Source: Ferranicluibacter quercicola (GTDB lineage Bacteria > Pseudomonadota > Alphaproteobacteria > Rhizobiales > Rhizobiaceae). From it: a DNA stretch of 64,000 nt. This document shows, in pieces, positions 22,977 to 32,119 of this stretch (position 1 is its first letter; every line of letters begins with the position of its first letter). Below the pieces are notes generated by a model. The model did not search any database, was not told the DNA's origin, and saw only the letters and a program-made list of their open reading frames with translations. Made by a program: the position numbers and the translations under genes. The stretch covers positions 1 through 64,000 of the forward strand of contig NZ_JAJOZR010000009.1 in the NCBI RefSeq assembly GCF_021168455.1, read 5' to 3'.

Positions 22977-24704
22977 TCAGACGATGAAGTCGCTCGACTG
23001 GAAGGTCAGGCGGTGGTCGAAGGTGAGGGCGAGGTCGGGTTGGCCGTCGCCGTCGAGATCGCCGTAGACATAGGTGGTGGACTTGAGCATCGTCGTGCGC
23101 AGTTCGCCGCCCGTCTTCGTAAAGGTGCTCGCGCCGATGAACGAGAAATGCTGCACGCCATCGAGCAGCAGATTGGCGTCGATGCCCGAGAGATCGATGC
23201 GGTCGCCGCTGCTGGAGGAGAAGTCGGTGATCGTGTCGCGCAGCTTGGTGCCGGTCTGCGATTCCGTCCAGCTGGCATAGACGAAGGTATCGGCGCCGGC
23301 ACCGCCGGTCAGGATGTCGCTGCCGGCGCCGCCGATCAGCGTATCGTTGCCGTTGCCGCCGCTCAGCCGGTCATTGCCCTTGTCGCCGTCCAGCCGGTTG
23401 GCAGCTGCGTCGCCCGTCAGCGTGTCGGCGAAGGCCGAGCCCGTGAGGTTCTCGATCGACTTGAACGTATCGCCCGCCGCGAAACCCTTGTTTGCCGAGG
23501 GCTTGAGAAGGCTTGCCGTGACGCCGGCGGTCGCATCGAGATAGGACGCCGTGTCGAGGCCGCTGCCGCCATCGAGCGCATCGGCGCCGGCGCCGCCGAG
23601 AAGGGTGTCGTTGCCGCTCAGACCGAACAGCGTGTCCTTGCCGGCATTGCCCGAGAGCAGATTGGCGACCTCGTTGCCGACGATGCGGTCGTTGCCGGCG
23701 CCCGCCTTGACGTTCTCGATCAGCGAGGCGGTGTTGCCGTCGTGCAGAAGCGCGTTGAAGATGTTGCCGCGCGCATGGCCGCCATTCGGACCGCCCCCGA
23801 GATCGGCGAGCTGCGCCCTGTCGAACACGGAAAAGCCGCCGGCGCGCAGATCGATCGAGAGGTTGGTCTTGTAGGCCGTGAGGTCGAACGTATCCCGGCC
23901 GCCGCCATCCCAGAGGGTGGCGAAAATGGTGTTGGCACCCGGTGCGATGGCGGTCTGGCCGTCGATGACGGTCACGCCGGACTTCGGCGTCCAGCGATAG
24001 GTGGTATCGCCGGACATGACGCTGTAGTCGGCGCCGTACATGGTCTGCAGGGCGGCGATATCGAGCGCCATGAAGGTCTGCGGCGCGTCGTTGGCGCCAT
24101 AGCTGTAGCCGGCATCGACCGATGCGCCGATGAAGGCCTTGTAGGTCATCACCGTGAACTCGACGCTGTCCATGGCGCGGGGCAGGGCGGCGTTCACCTC
24201 CGCCTCGTGCCCGTGCTTCAGGCCGAGGGCGTGCCCGAGTTCGTGAATGAGCGTGTGCCAGGCATAATTGCCGGGCTTCGGCTTGAGATAGTCGAGATCC
24301 GTGCCGGCATAGCCATCGCCGAACCAGATATCGCCCGAGACGTCCTCCGCGCCGGGGTAGAAGGCGAAGGCCGTGGGGTTGGCGACGTCGGAGCCGGCGA
24401 AGCGCAGGGTCGCATCCGCCGTGTTGCCGCGCCGAAGGTCGAGAAGCGTGAAGCCTTCGAGCGAGAAGCCGTCGTCGACCGCGTTGCCGCTCGACTGCTC
24501 CATGGCGAACAAAGCGGCGCCGATCGGCTGGGTGGAGACGGGGAAGAAGCTGGCGGAGCCATCGTCATAGGCGTAATCGGATCGCGCCGTGGGAAAGGCA
24601 TAGGTCAGGACCCCGCCGCTCCAGGCATTGTTCGACAGAATGCCGTCGATGTTCGGATTGCCCGTCGGCGCGATCGTCGTCGATGGCGTCTTGGTGCCCG
24701 TCAT
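22977..24704 (-). CDS. Serralysin-type secreted metalloprotease with RTX repeats
   Basis: This 575-aa protein is a predicted extracellular zinc protease of family M10B. The catalytic motif is HELGHALGLKH (zinc ligands H154, H158, H164, catalytic E155), followed by the Met-turn VMTYK near residue 184. Residues about 345-480 contain RTX-type nonapeptides (GNAGKDTLFGLSGNDTLLGG, GGNGNDTLIGGAGSDILTGG) that bind calcium. The C-terminal ~100 residues (DTITDFSSSSGDRIDLSGID onward) are the M10 C domain carrying the uncleaved type I secretion signal. There is no N-terminal signal peptide, as expected. No TolC/HlyB/HlyD genes are nearby, so export would rely on a system elsewhere. The C-terminal domain is paralogous to the RTX protein at 44258. 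Confidence 0.92.
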   Translation of the reverse strand: MTGTKTPSTTIAPTGNPNIDGILSNNAWSGGVLTYAFPTARSDYAYDDGSASFFPVSTQPIGAALFAMEQSSGNAVDDGFSLEGFTLLDLRRGNTADATLRFAGSDVANPTAFAFYPGAEDVSGDIWFGDGYAGTDLDYLKPKPGNYAWHTLIHELGHALGLKHGHEAEVNAALPRAMDSVEFTVMTYKAFIGASVDAGYSYGANDAPQTFMALDIAALQTMYGADYSVMSGDTTYRWTPKSGVTVIDGQTAIAPGANTIFATLWDGGGRDTFDLTAYKTNLSIDLRAGGFSVFDRAQLADLGGGPNGGHARGNIFNALLHDGNTASLIENVKAGAGNDRIVGNEVANLLSGNAGKDTLFGLSGNDTLLGGAGADALDGGSGLDTASYLDATAGVTASLLKPSANKGFAAGDTFKSIENLTGSAFADTLTGDAAANRLDGDKGNDRLSGGNGNDTLIGGAGSDILTGGAGADTFVYASWTESQTGTKLRDTITDFSSSSGDRIDLSGIDANLLLDGVQHFSFIGASTFTKTGGELRTTMLKSTTYVYGDLDGDGQPDLALTFDHRLTFQSSDFIV

Positions 24705-24870
24705 AGTCCCCCACCCTCTCCGGAAGAGCCCGCCGCTCTTCCCTTGGTAACCGAACGGTGTCTTACACGTTCAGGCTGTATGCCTAGAGCATGTGCCGAT
24801 CAAGCTCAAGCGGGTCCCGGCGTGCAGACCAAAAAATGCTGCGCGCCGTCCGGCGATCCGGGGAATTCGT

Positions 24871-24904
24871 GCCGTTCCGGTTAACGGGCGTTGACCGGAA
24901 CGGC
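24871..24904 (-). terminator. Hairpin downstream of aapP
   Basis: Perfect 11-bp arms GCCGTTCCGGT and ACCGGAACGGC around a 12-base loop lie 64 bp beyond the aapP stop. There is no T tract, so termination could need Rho, or the hairpin may protect the transcript end. Confidence 0.5.
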
Positions 24905-24967
24905 TTGCGTCTGCTGCTGTCGCTGGATTCTCCGACGCGGAAGCGATGCCGCTTCGGCTGGAGATGC

Positions 24968-25738
24968 CTAGTGCAGGATCTGGCTGAGGAAGAGCTTCGT
25001 GCGCTCGTGCTGCGGGTTGTCGAAGAACTCGGCGGGCGCGTTCTGTTCGACGATCTGGCCCTGGTCCATGAAGATGACGCGGTTGGCGACCTGGCGGGCG
25101 AAGCCCATTTCATGGGTGACGCAGAGCATGGTCATGCCTTCCTCGGCCAGGCTCACCATGGTGTCGAGGACTTCCTTGACCATTTCCGGGTCGAGCGCGG
25201 AGGTCGGCTCGTCGAAGAGCAGGATCTTCGGCTTCATGCACAGCGCGCGGGCGATGGCGACGCGCTGCTGCTGGCCGCCGGAGAGCTGGCCCGGATATTT
25301 GTGCGCCTGTTCCGGGATCTTCACGCGCTGCAGATAATGCATCGCGATCTCCTCGGCCTGCTTCTTCGGCATCTTGCGGACCCAGATGGGCGCGAGCGTG
25401 CAGTTTTCGAGAATCGTCAGGTGCGGGAAGAGGTTGAAGTGCTGGAATACCATGCCGACCTCGCGGCGCACCTCGTCGATCTTCTTCAGATCGTTGGTGA
25501 GCTCGATGCCATCGACGATGATCGTGCCCTTCTGGTGTTCTTCCAGCCGGTTGATGCAGCGGATCATGGTCGACTTGCCGGAGCCCGAGGGGCCGGCAAT
25601 GACGATGCGCTCGCCGCGCATGACCTTCAGGTTGATGTCGCGCAGCACGTGGAAATCCCCGTACCACTTGTTCATGCCGACGATCTCGATGGCGACGTCG
25701 GTGGACGAAACAGTCAATTTCTGGGCGGCTTCAGCCAT
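24968..25738 (-). CDS. aapP: General L-amino acid ABC transporter, ATPase
   Basis: AapP (256 aa) energises the Aap uptake system. Walker A (GPSGSGKST), the signature LSGGQQQRVAIARAL, Walker B (ILLFDEPTSALDPE) and the switch His (CVTHEMGFARQVA) are intact. The sequence is typical of polar amino-acid transporter ATPases (GlnQ/AapP). It is the last gene of aapJQMP, 15 bp after aapM. In Rhizobium the Aap system is a broad-range uptake route and is important for amino-acid exchange in symbiosis. Confidence 0.96.
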   Translation of the reverse strand: MAEAAQKLTVSSTDVAIEIVGMNKWYGDFHVLRDINLKVMRGERIVIAGPSGSGKSTMIRCINRLEEHQKGTIIVDGIELTNDLKKIDEVRREVGMVFQHFNLFPHLTILENCTLAPIWVRKMPKKQAEEIAMHYLQRVKIPEQAHKYPGQLSGGQQQRVAIARALCMKPKILLFDEPTSALDPEMVKEVLDTMVSLAEEGMTMLCVTHEMGFARQVANRVIFMDQGQIVEQNAPAEFFDNPQHERTKLFLSQILH

Positions 25739-25753
25739 GATCAGTCCCTCATG

Positions 25754-26908
25754 TTATCGTTTGTGGCCGGTATCGAGGCGACGCTCGACGAAGGCGGAAT
25801 AGCGTGACATGCCGAAGCAGAAGATCCAGAAGACGAAACCGGCAAAGATGAGGCCCGTCAAGGGGGTGACCGGCGTGCTCCAGCCGCTGTCGCCGAAGCT
25901 GGCCTTTACGATGCCGAGCAGATCGTACATCGAGATGATGGTGACGAGCGAGGTATCCTTGAACAGGCCGATGAAGGTGTTGACGATGCCCGGAATGACC
26001 AGCTTGATCGCCTGCGGCAGGATGATGAAGGTCGTCTTGTGGAAGTAGTTGAGGCCGAGCGCGTCGGCTGCCTCGTACTGCCCCTTCGGGATGGCCTGCA
26101 GGCCGCCGCGGATGACTTCGGCCATGTAGGCGGCGGCGAAGATGGACACGCCGACCAGCGCCCGCAGGAACTTGTCGAAGTTGGTGCCCGGCGGCAGGAA
26201 CATCGGCAGCAGCACGCTCGCCATGAAGAGGACCGTGATGAGCGGGACGCCGCGGATGAACTCGATGAAGACGACGCAGGCCGTCTTGATGATCGGCATT
26301 TCCGACCGGCGCCCGAGCGCCAGCACGATGCCGAGCGGCAGCGAGACGGCGATGCCGACGAAGGACAGGATGAGCGTGACCATCAGCCCGCCCCAGAGCG
26401 ACGTCTCGACATAGGAGAGGCCGAAGCGGCCGCCGAGCAGCAGCACATAGGCGATGACCGGCATGACCACGAGAAGCAGGATCGTGTTCAGCCCCTTGCG
26501 CGGCACCTTCGGCATGAGGAAGGGGACGAGAATGGCGATGGCGATGGCCAGTACCAGCAGCGGCCGCCAGAGCTGATCGCGCGGGTAGGAGCCGAACATG
26601 AACTGGAGGAAGCGGTCGTTGACATAGGCCCAGCAGGCGCCGCTCCAGCCGTCCGGTTGGATGCCGCCCTGCGCCGCGGTGGTGCAGACCGAGCGATCGG
26701 CGCCGGTCCACACGGCCTGGATGAAGAGCCAGTTGAGCGCGCCGGGCAGATACCAGACGACGGCGAGGATGCCGATCAGCGAGAGGATGCTGTCGGTCGG
26801 CGTCGCGAACAGGTTCTTGCGCAGCCAGCCGACGACGGTCGAATCCGTCGAGGGCGGGGCTTCCTGCGCGATGAAGTCGTGGCGGACGAAGGCGATGTTC
26901 TGGGCCAT
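25754..26908 (-). CDS. aapM: General L-amino acid ABC transporter, permease AapM
   Basis: AapM (384 aa) is one of two inner-membrane permeases forming the channel. It has a long N-terminal part with several membrane spans before the conserved permease domain. The EAA loop, which docks the ATPase, is visible as YEAADALGLNYFHKTTFIILPQAIK. The start at 26908 (MAQNIAFVRHDFI) is chosen because it sits one base from the aapQ stop; an upstream in-frame start at 26938 would overlap aapQ. The N-terminal region includes a CTTAAQGGIQPDGWSGACW periplasmic loop with two cysteines. Confidence 0.95.
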   Translation of the reverse strand: MAQNIAFVRHDFIAQEAPPSTDSTVVGWLRKNLFATPTDSILSLIGILAVVWYLPGALNWLFIQAVWTGADRSVCTTAAQGGIQPDGWSGACWAYVNDRFLQFMFGSYPRDQLWRPLLVLAIAIAILVPFLMPKVPRKGLNTILLLVVMPVIAYVLLLGGRFGLSYVETSLWGGLMVTLILSFVGIAVSLPLGIVLALGRRSEMPIIKTACVVFIEFIRGVPLITVLFMASVLLPMFLPPGTNFDKFLRALVGVSIFAAAYMAEVIRGGLQAIPKGQYEAADALGLNYFHKTTFIILPQAIKLVIPGIVNTFIGLFKDTSLVTIISMYDLLGIVKASFGDSGWSTPVTPLTGLIFAGFVFWIFCFGMSRYSAFVERRLDTGHKR

Positions 26909-26909
26909 A

Positions 26910-28121
26910 TCAGCGCTCCACCAGGGCCATGCGGGCATTGAACCAGTTCATGAAGACGGACGTGATCAGGCTGATCGAGACGTAGATCAGCATCCAGATG
27001 GAGATGATCTCGATCGAGCGGCCGGACTGGTTGAGGATCGTGTTGCCGACCGCGACGAGATCGGCGAAGCCGACGGCGACGGCGAGCGACGAGTTCTTGA
27101 TGAGGTTGAGATATTGCGAGGTCAGCGGCGGGATGATGATCCGCATGGCCTGCGGCAGCACGACGAGGCGTGTGGCAAGATTGGCGCGCAGGCCGAGGGC
27201 ATAGGAGGCCTCCGTCTGGCCGGTCGCGACGCCGCGGATGCCGGCCCGCACGATCTCGGCGATGAAGGAGGCGGTGTAGAAGGAGAGCGCGAGGTAGAGC
27301 GACAGGAATTCCGGTCCGACGACCATGCCGCCGCTCATGTTGAACGAGCCGGGCACGGGATAATCGAGCGTCATCGGGCTGCCGAGCGCGAGGAAGACAA
27401 GCAGGGGAAATGCCACGATCAGCGCGAGATTGACGACGAGGACCGGCGGGCGCTTGCCGGTCTTCAGCTGGTGGGCATTGGCCCAGACGGTAAACGCGAT
27501 GGCGGCGAGGATGCCGATCACGACGGCGGCGACGACATAGACGAAGCTTTCGCCGGCAACGGGCGCGGGGAAATAGATGCCGCGGTTGCTGACGAAGAAG
27601 AAGGCGCCGGGATTGTCCTTCACGTGCTGGAAGATGGTGCGCACGTTCGGCAGAAGCGCGAGAACGCCGAGATACCAGAAGAAGATGACCAGCAGCGGCG
27701 GGATGTTGCGGAACACCTCGACATAGATCGTGCAGAGCTTGGCGATCAGCCAGTTCTTCGACAGGCGGCCGATGCCGACCAGAAGGCCGACGATGGTGGC
27801 CGTGATGATGCCCCAGAAGGCGATGAGCAGCGTATTGAGCAGGCCGACGAGGAGGGCGCTGAAATAGGTGGAATCGGGCGAATAGGCGATCAGCTGCTGG
27901 CCGATATCGAAGCCCGCGCGGCTGTTGAGGAAGCCGAAGCCGCTGGACATGCCGGAGCGCGCGAGGTTGGCGACGACGTTCGTCGCGGCGTAATAGATGG
28001 CGCCGAAGACGACGACCACGGTCACGATCTGGAAAAGTATGCTTCGGAAAGCCGGATTATAGAGAAGCGACACCGTCGGTCGATGTGCGCCGCCCCCGGT
28101 GCGGACGTCGTTTGCAGCCAT
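26910..28121 (-). CDS. aapQ: General L-amino acid ABC transporter, permease AapQ
   Basis: AapQ (403 aa) is the partner permease of AapM. It has about eight membrane spans, and the EAA loop is seen as TEASYALGLRANLATRLVVLPQAMR. Length and order (J-Q-M-P) match the rhizobial aap operon. It is separated from aapJ by 111 bp containing a strong hairpin, and from aapM by one base, so it starts the tightly coupled QMP part. Confidence 0.95.
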   Translation of the reverse strand: MAANDVRTGGGAHRPTVSLLYNPAFRSILFQIVTVVVVFGAIYYAATNVVANLARSGMSSGFGFLNSRAGFDIGQQLIAYSPDSTYFSALLVGLLNTLLIAFWGIITATIVGLLVGIGRLSKNWLIAKLCTIYVEVFRNIPPLLVIFFWYLGVLALLPNVRTIFQHVKDNPGAFFFVSNRGIYFPAPVAGESFVYVVAAVVIGILAAIAFTVWANAHQLKTGKRPPVLVVNLALIVAFPLLVFLALGSPMTLDYPVPGSFNMSGGMVVGPEFLSLYLALSFYTASFIAEIVRAGIRGVATGQTEASYALGLRANLATRLVVLPQAMRIIIPPLTSQYLNLIKNSSLAVAVGFADLVAVGNTILNQSGRSIEIISIWMLIYVSISLITSVFMNWFNARMALVER

Positions 28122-28177
28122 TCACTTGTCCCCTGTCGGCCACCCTTTTTGCCGGGTGTTCAAGACGTTCTGAGGAA

Positions 28178-28214
28178 GGGGCGGGCCCAAGCCGTCACGG
28201 GACGGGCCCGCCCC
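28178..28214 (-). terminator. Intercistronic hairpin between aapJ and aapQ
   Basis: Perfect 11-bp arms GGGGCGGGCCC and GGGCCCGCCCC enclose a 15-base loop, just after aapJ. There is no T tract. In binding-protein transporters such hairpins usually stabilise the upstream binding-protein message or partly attenuate transcription, so more AapJ than permease is made. Confidence 0.7.
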
Positions 28215-28232
28215 CTCGATATCAGCGGTCGA

Positions 28233-29261
28233 TCAGCGGATCGGCGGTGCGTACTGCAGGCCGCCCTTGTTCCACAGCGCGTTCAGGCCACGCTCGATCT
28301 TGAGCGGCGAGCCCTGGCCGACATTGCGTTCGAAGAGTTCGCCGTAATTGCCGACGGCCTTGATGATCTGGACGGCCCAATCCTTGGGCAGGCCGAGGTC
28401 GGCGCCGAGCGTGCTGTTGGCTTCTTCACCGAGGAAACGCTTGATGTCGGGGTTCTCCGACTTCTTCATTTCTTCGACATTGGCCTGGGTGATGCCGAAC
28501 TCTTCCGCCGTGATCATCGCGTAGTGCGTGAAGGACACGACGTCGAACCACTTCGAATCGTTCTGGCGAACGGCCGGGCCAAGCGGCTCCTTGGAGATGA
28601 TTTCCGGGAGAACCACGTGATCGTCCGGGTTCGCCATCTTCAGGCGGATCGAATAGAGGCCCGACTGGTCGGTGGTGTAGACGTCGCAACGGCCGGCATT
28701 GTAGGCGGCGTCGGCTTCATCCTGCGCTTCGAACACGACGGGCTTGAATTCCATCTTGTTGGCGCGGAAGTAGTCGGCGAGGTTGAGTTCGGTCGTGGTG
28801 CCCGACTGGACGCAGACGGAGGCGCCGTTCAGCTCCAGAGCCGACTTCACGCCGAGTTCCTTCTTCACCATGAAGCCCTGGCCGTCATAATAGTTGACGG
28901 CGCGGAAGTCGAAGCCGAGCTGGCTGTCGCGGCTGGCGCTCCAGGTGGTGTTGCGGGCGAGCATGTCGATTTCGCCCGACTGCAGGGCCGGGAAGCGGTC
29001 CTTGGCGGACAGGGGCGTGAACTTGACCTTGGTCGCATCGCCGAAGACGGCGGCGGCAACGCCCTTGCACAGGTCGGCGTCGAGGCCGGTCCAGTTGCCG
29101 GAAGAGTCCTGGGCACCGAAGCCCGCGAGGTTGGAACCGTTCACGCCGCACTGCACGAAGCCCTTGGCCTTCACGTCATCGAGCGTGCCGGCGGAGGCTG
29201 CATGGGCACCGAAACCCAGCACAGCGGCGCCGATCACGATCGGGAGAAATCTTGTTGCCAT
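28233..29261 (-). CDS. aapJ: General L-amino acid ABC transporter, periplasmic binding protein
   Basis: AapJ (342 aa) is the soluble periplasmic receptor. It has a classical signal peptide (hydrophobic core at about 6-20, cleavage after HAASA), then the SBP family 3 fold: GTLDDVKAKGFVQCGVNGSN, the ligand-binding segment GLDADLCKGVAAAVFGD, LARNTTWSASRD, and VCVQSGTTTELNLADYF. It is the first gene of the operon and is divergent from metC across 405 bp, which must contain the operon promoter. In Rhizobiaceae this gene is nitrogen-controlled; no clear NtrC or sigma-54 site was recognised here. Confidence 0.96.
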   Translation of the reverse strand: MATRFLPIVIGAAVLGFGAHAASAGTLDDVKAKGFVQCGVNGSNLAGFGAQDSSGNWTGLDADLCKGVAAAVFGDATKVKFTPLSAKDRFPALQSGEIDMLARNTTWSASRDSQLGFDFRAVNYYDGQGFMVKKELGVKSALELNGASVCVQSGTTTELNLADYFRANKMEFKPVVFEAQDEADAAYNAGRCDVYTTDQSGLYSIRLKMANPDDHVVLPEIISKEPLGPAVRQNDSKWFDVVSFTHYAMITAEEFGITQANVEEMKKSENPDIKRFLGEEANSTLGADLGLPKDWAVQIIKAVGNYGELFERNVGQGSPLKIERGLNALWNKGGLQYAPPIR

Positions 29262-29666
29262 TCTTAAGACCCTTTTTTAAGTTTTCTGTCGCCTTCATCC
29301 CGGAAGCCTCGACGGCCTGCCGGAAGAAACGCCCCCGCCACCCTCCTGGCGCGAGTGGGACTATCTCATTCGTAAATGTCGGACGGGTCAAGTCACGTTG
29401 CCGAAATTCTAGGCCGTTTCAACATTATCGGACAGTCTGCTCATTTTATTTGCTTATCCGGCTGGTGAGTGCAAAGTGCTGGACAAAAATGAGGCAGAAA
29501 GGCCCGCGGGCTTTCCGGAGGCCGACGATCCGGGCTTGACCTTTGCCGCTGTGCGGACCGACAAGAAGCGCGACAGGCCCTCGGCGGACGACGCGCTGTC
29601 GCGGGCAGGCGGCCGCGCGCGATGCGGCCTCACGGGCAGACACCTGGAAAGGACGGGGACGACGAC
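29262..29666. other. aapJ-metC divergent intergenic region
   Basis: These 405 bp separate the divergent aapJ and metC genes. On the minus strand a TTGACC with a loosely spaced AT-rich stretch near 29355-29395 could be the aapJ promoter. On the plus strand a GTG-initiated open frame (29476-29670, 64 codons) ends in an ATGA overlap with the metC start; it is possibly a leader peptide but has weak coding character. No recognised gene is present. Confidence 0.4.
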
Positions 29667-30863
29667 ATGAGCGACAAGAGGGATTTTCTGGCGACGGCGG
29701 GCGTGAACACGCGGCTGGCGCATACGGGCAACGTGCCGTCCGACTATCACGGCTTCGTCAACCCGCCGATCGTGCGGGCCTCCACAGTGCTGTTTGCCGA
29801 TGCCCGCACGATGGAGACGCGGGCGCAGACATACACCTACGGCACGCGCGGCACGCCGACCACGGATGCGCTCTGCGCGGCAATCGACTCGCTGGAGGGA
29901 TCGGCCGGTACGATCCTCGTGCCGAGCGGGCTTGCGGCCGTTACCGTGCCCTTTCTCGCCTTTCTCTCGTCGGGCGATCATGCGCTGATCGTCGACAGCG
30001 TCTACTTCCCGACGCGGAACTTCTGCAACACGATGCTGACGCGGATGGGCGTGACGGTCGAATATTACGATCCCGCCATCGGCGCCGGCATCGAGGCGCT
30101 GATCCGGCCGAACACGCGGCTGGTGCACACCGAAGCGCCGGGCTCCAACACGTTCGAAATGCAGGACATTTCGGCGATCTCGGGCGTGGCGCACAAGCAT
30201 GGCTGCGTCGTGACCATGGACAATACCTGGGCGACGCCGCTCTATTTCAAGCCGCTCGACCATGGCGTCGATATCTCGATCCATGCGGCGACGAAGTATC
30301 CGAGCGGGCATTCCGACATTCTGATGGGGACGGTTTCGGCCAATGCCAAGCACTGGGAGCAGCTGCACGAGGCGACGATCACGCTCGGCATCTGCGGCTC
30401 GCCGGACGACAGCTACCAGATCCTGCGCGGCCTGCGGACCATGGGCGTGCGGCTGGAGCGGCATCAGGAGAGCGCGCTCAATCTCGCCCGCTGGCTGGAA
30501 GAGCACGAGGACGTGGCGCGGGTGCTGCATCCGGCCCTGCCGAGCTTCCCCGGCCATGAGGTCTGGAAGCGGGATTTCACCGGCGCGAGTGGGATCTTCT
30601 CCTTCGTGCTCAGAGTCTCCGAGCCGGCGCAGGTGAAGGCGCGGGCGCATGCGTTCCTCGATGCGCTCTCGATCTTCGGGCTCGGCTATTCCTGGGGCGG
30701 CTACGAGAGCCTCGCGCTCGTCGTCGGGCTTTCGGACCGCACGATCTGCAAGCAGCCAACCGAGGGGCCGGTGATCCGGCTGCAGATCGGGCTCGAGGAC
30801 GTGCCGGACCTGCGGCGGGATCTGGAAGCCGGGTTTGCGGCAGCGGCCGCGGTCGGTGCCTAA
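29667..30863 (+). CDS. metC: Cystathionine beta-lyase
   Basis: MetC cleaves cystathionine to homocysteine, pyruvate and ammonia in methionine synthesis. The protein has 398 aa with the Cys/Met metabolism PLP-enzyme fold: YTYGTRGTPTTDALCAAI near residue 55, EAPGSNTFEM and DNTWATPLYFKPLDHGVDI, and the PLP-binding lysine in SIHAATKYPSGHSD. The C-terminal RLQIGLEDVPDLRRDLEAGF is typical. The start at 29667 follows GGAAAGGACGGGG. Its last four bases overlap the tail of the convergent monooxygenase gene. Confidence 0.94.
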   Translation: MSDKRDFLATAGVNTRLAHTGNVPSDYHGFVNPPIVRASTVLFADARTMETRAQTYTYGTRGTPTTDALCAAIDSLEGSAGTILVPSGLAAVTVPFLAFLSSGDHALIVDSVYFPTRNFCNTMLTRMGVTVEYYDPAIGAGIEALIRPNTRLVHTEAPGSNTFEMQDISAISGVAHKHGCVVTMDNTWATPLYFKPLDHGVDISIHAATKYPSGHSDILMGTVSANAKHWEQLHEATITLGICGSPDDSYQILRGLRTMGVRLERHQESALNLARWLEEHEDVARVLHPALPSFPGHEVWKRDFTGASGIFSFVLRVSEPAQVKARAHAFLDALSIFGLGYSWGGYESLALVVGLSDRTICKQPTEGPVIRLQIGLEDVPDLRRDLEAGFAAAAAVGA

Positions 30864-32107
30864 GGCGTTTTTTCGCCGGGGAGGCGATGGCCGTAGAGCC
30901 AGTCGAAATCCCCGGCCAGTCGTTCCGGCGTGCGCAGCGACAGGACGAGGTTTCGGCCGAGACGGACGGGGCCGGAGGCGTGGTAGGCGAAGCGGTTGAA
31001 GGCGCCGCGGGCGCGCACGCGGGCGATGCGTGCCTTGCGGGTCGCAACGAAGGCGTCGAGCTGCGCGGCGATGTCGCCGGGTGTTCCGATCGCGTCCGCG
31101 AGCTCGAAGGCATCCTCGATGGCCATGGCCGCGCCCTGTGCGGCAAACGGCATCATGGCGTGGGCGGCATCGCCGATGAGGATGCGTGTGCCGTCGTGCC
31201 ATGCCCCGTCCTCGACCTCGATCAGGGGCCAGAAACCGAGCGTTTCCGCCCGGGCGAGGGCCGAGCGGATGTCAGGATGCCAGCCGGCGAGCAGCTGCGC
31301 GATGGCCGCCCGGGCCGCCTCGTCGCTCCCCTCCGCCTGCGTCATCCCGCTGCCGATGGCCACGAGATTGAGGCCTCCGGGCTCGCCGAGGGAAGACTGG
31401 CCGATCGGATAGACCACGAGATGGGCGCGGCGGCCGAGATAGGCGGTGACGACGGCGGGATCGAAGGGCGACACCGCGGCCTGGGGAGGCAAGGTAAGCC
31501 GCCAGGCGATGTTGCCGGAAAGGCGGGCTTTTCCGTGGCCTGCAAGGGCGAGGCGGACCTTGGAGCCGACACCGTCGGCGCCGACGACGAGGCCCGGCAC
31601 GCGGCCCGTGATGGCGGAGAGAGACGCGGGTGTCGCATCGCAGATCGCCGTATCTAGGTGCAGGCGGCAGAGCGGGTGGGCGCGCACGGCATCGGCCAGT
31701 GCGCCCTGCAGGGCGGAGCGCGCGATGACGGCATAGGGCGCGTGCCAGCGGTTGCGGGCGAAGGCGCCGGCCGGAACCTTTGCGATCGTCTGAAGGCTGC
31801 GGCCATCGACGAGGCGGATCTCCGATGGCTCCACCCAATGGGGCTGCAGCCTTGCGGTCAGGCCGAGGGCATCGAGAATGCGCGTCGCGTTGGGCGACAG
31901 CTGCAAGCCGGCGCCGACCTCGTCGAGATTGGCCGCCCGCTCGACGATATCGACCGCAAAGCCCTTGGCTGCGAGCGACAGGGCGGCGGTGAGGCCGGCA
32001 ATGCCGGCCCCGACCACGACGATGGGAGGACGCGCGTCAGGCGAATGCCTTTCCGGCAGGTCCGGGATGATGCGGGAAGGGTCGGATCCGGGCGCCGGCT
32101 GCGTCAC
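30860..32107 (-). CDS. FAD-dependent monooxygenase (aromatic hydroxylase family)
   Basis: This 415-aa flavoprotein is of the UbiH/salicylate-hydroxylase type, which uses NAD(P)H and oxygen to hydroxylate aromatic substrates. It shows the dinucleotide-binding GAGIAGLTAALSLAAKG, the GLQLSPNATRILDALGL block, the second FAD motif LVVGADGVGSKVR and the third GDAAHAMMPFAAQGAAMAIEDA. The start is GTG, at 32107. It is 12 bp downstream of the zinc-finger gene on the same strand, probably one operon. The substrate cannot be deduced. Confidence 0.88.
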   Translation of the reverse strand: MTQPAPGSDPSRIIPDLPERHSPDARPPIVVVGAGIAGLTAALSLAAKGFAVDIVERAANLDEVGAGLQLSPNATRILDALGLTARLQPHWVEPSEIRLVDGRSLQTIAKVPAGAFARNRWHAPYAVIARSALQGALADAVRAHPLCRLHLDTAICDATPASLSAITGRVPGLVVGADGVGSKVRLALAGHGKARLSGNIAWRLTLPPQAAVSPFDPAVVTAYLGRRAHLVVYPIGQSSLGEPGGLNLVAIGSGMTQAEGSDEAARAAIAQLLAGWHPDIRSALARAETLGFWPLIEVEDGAWHDGTRILIGDAAHAMMPFAAQGAAMAIEDAFELADAIGTPGDIAAQLDAFVATRKARIARVRARGAFNRFAYHASGPVRLGRNLVLSLRTPERLAGDFDWLYGHRLPGEKTP

Positions 32108-32119
32108 GGTGCGAGGCCG

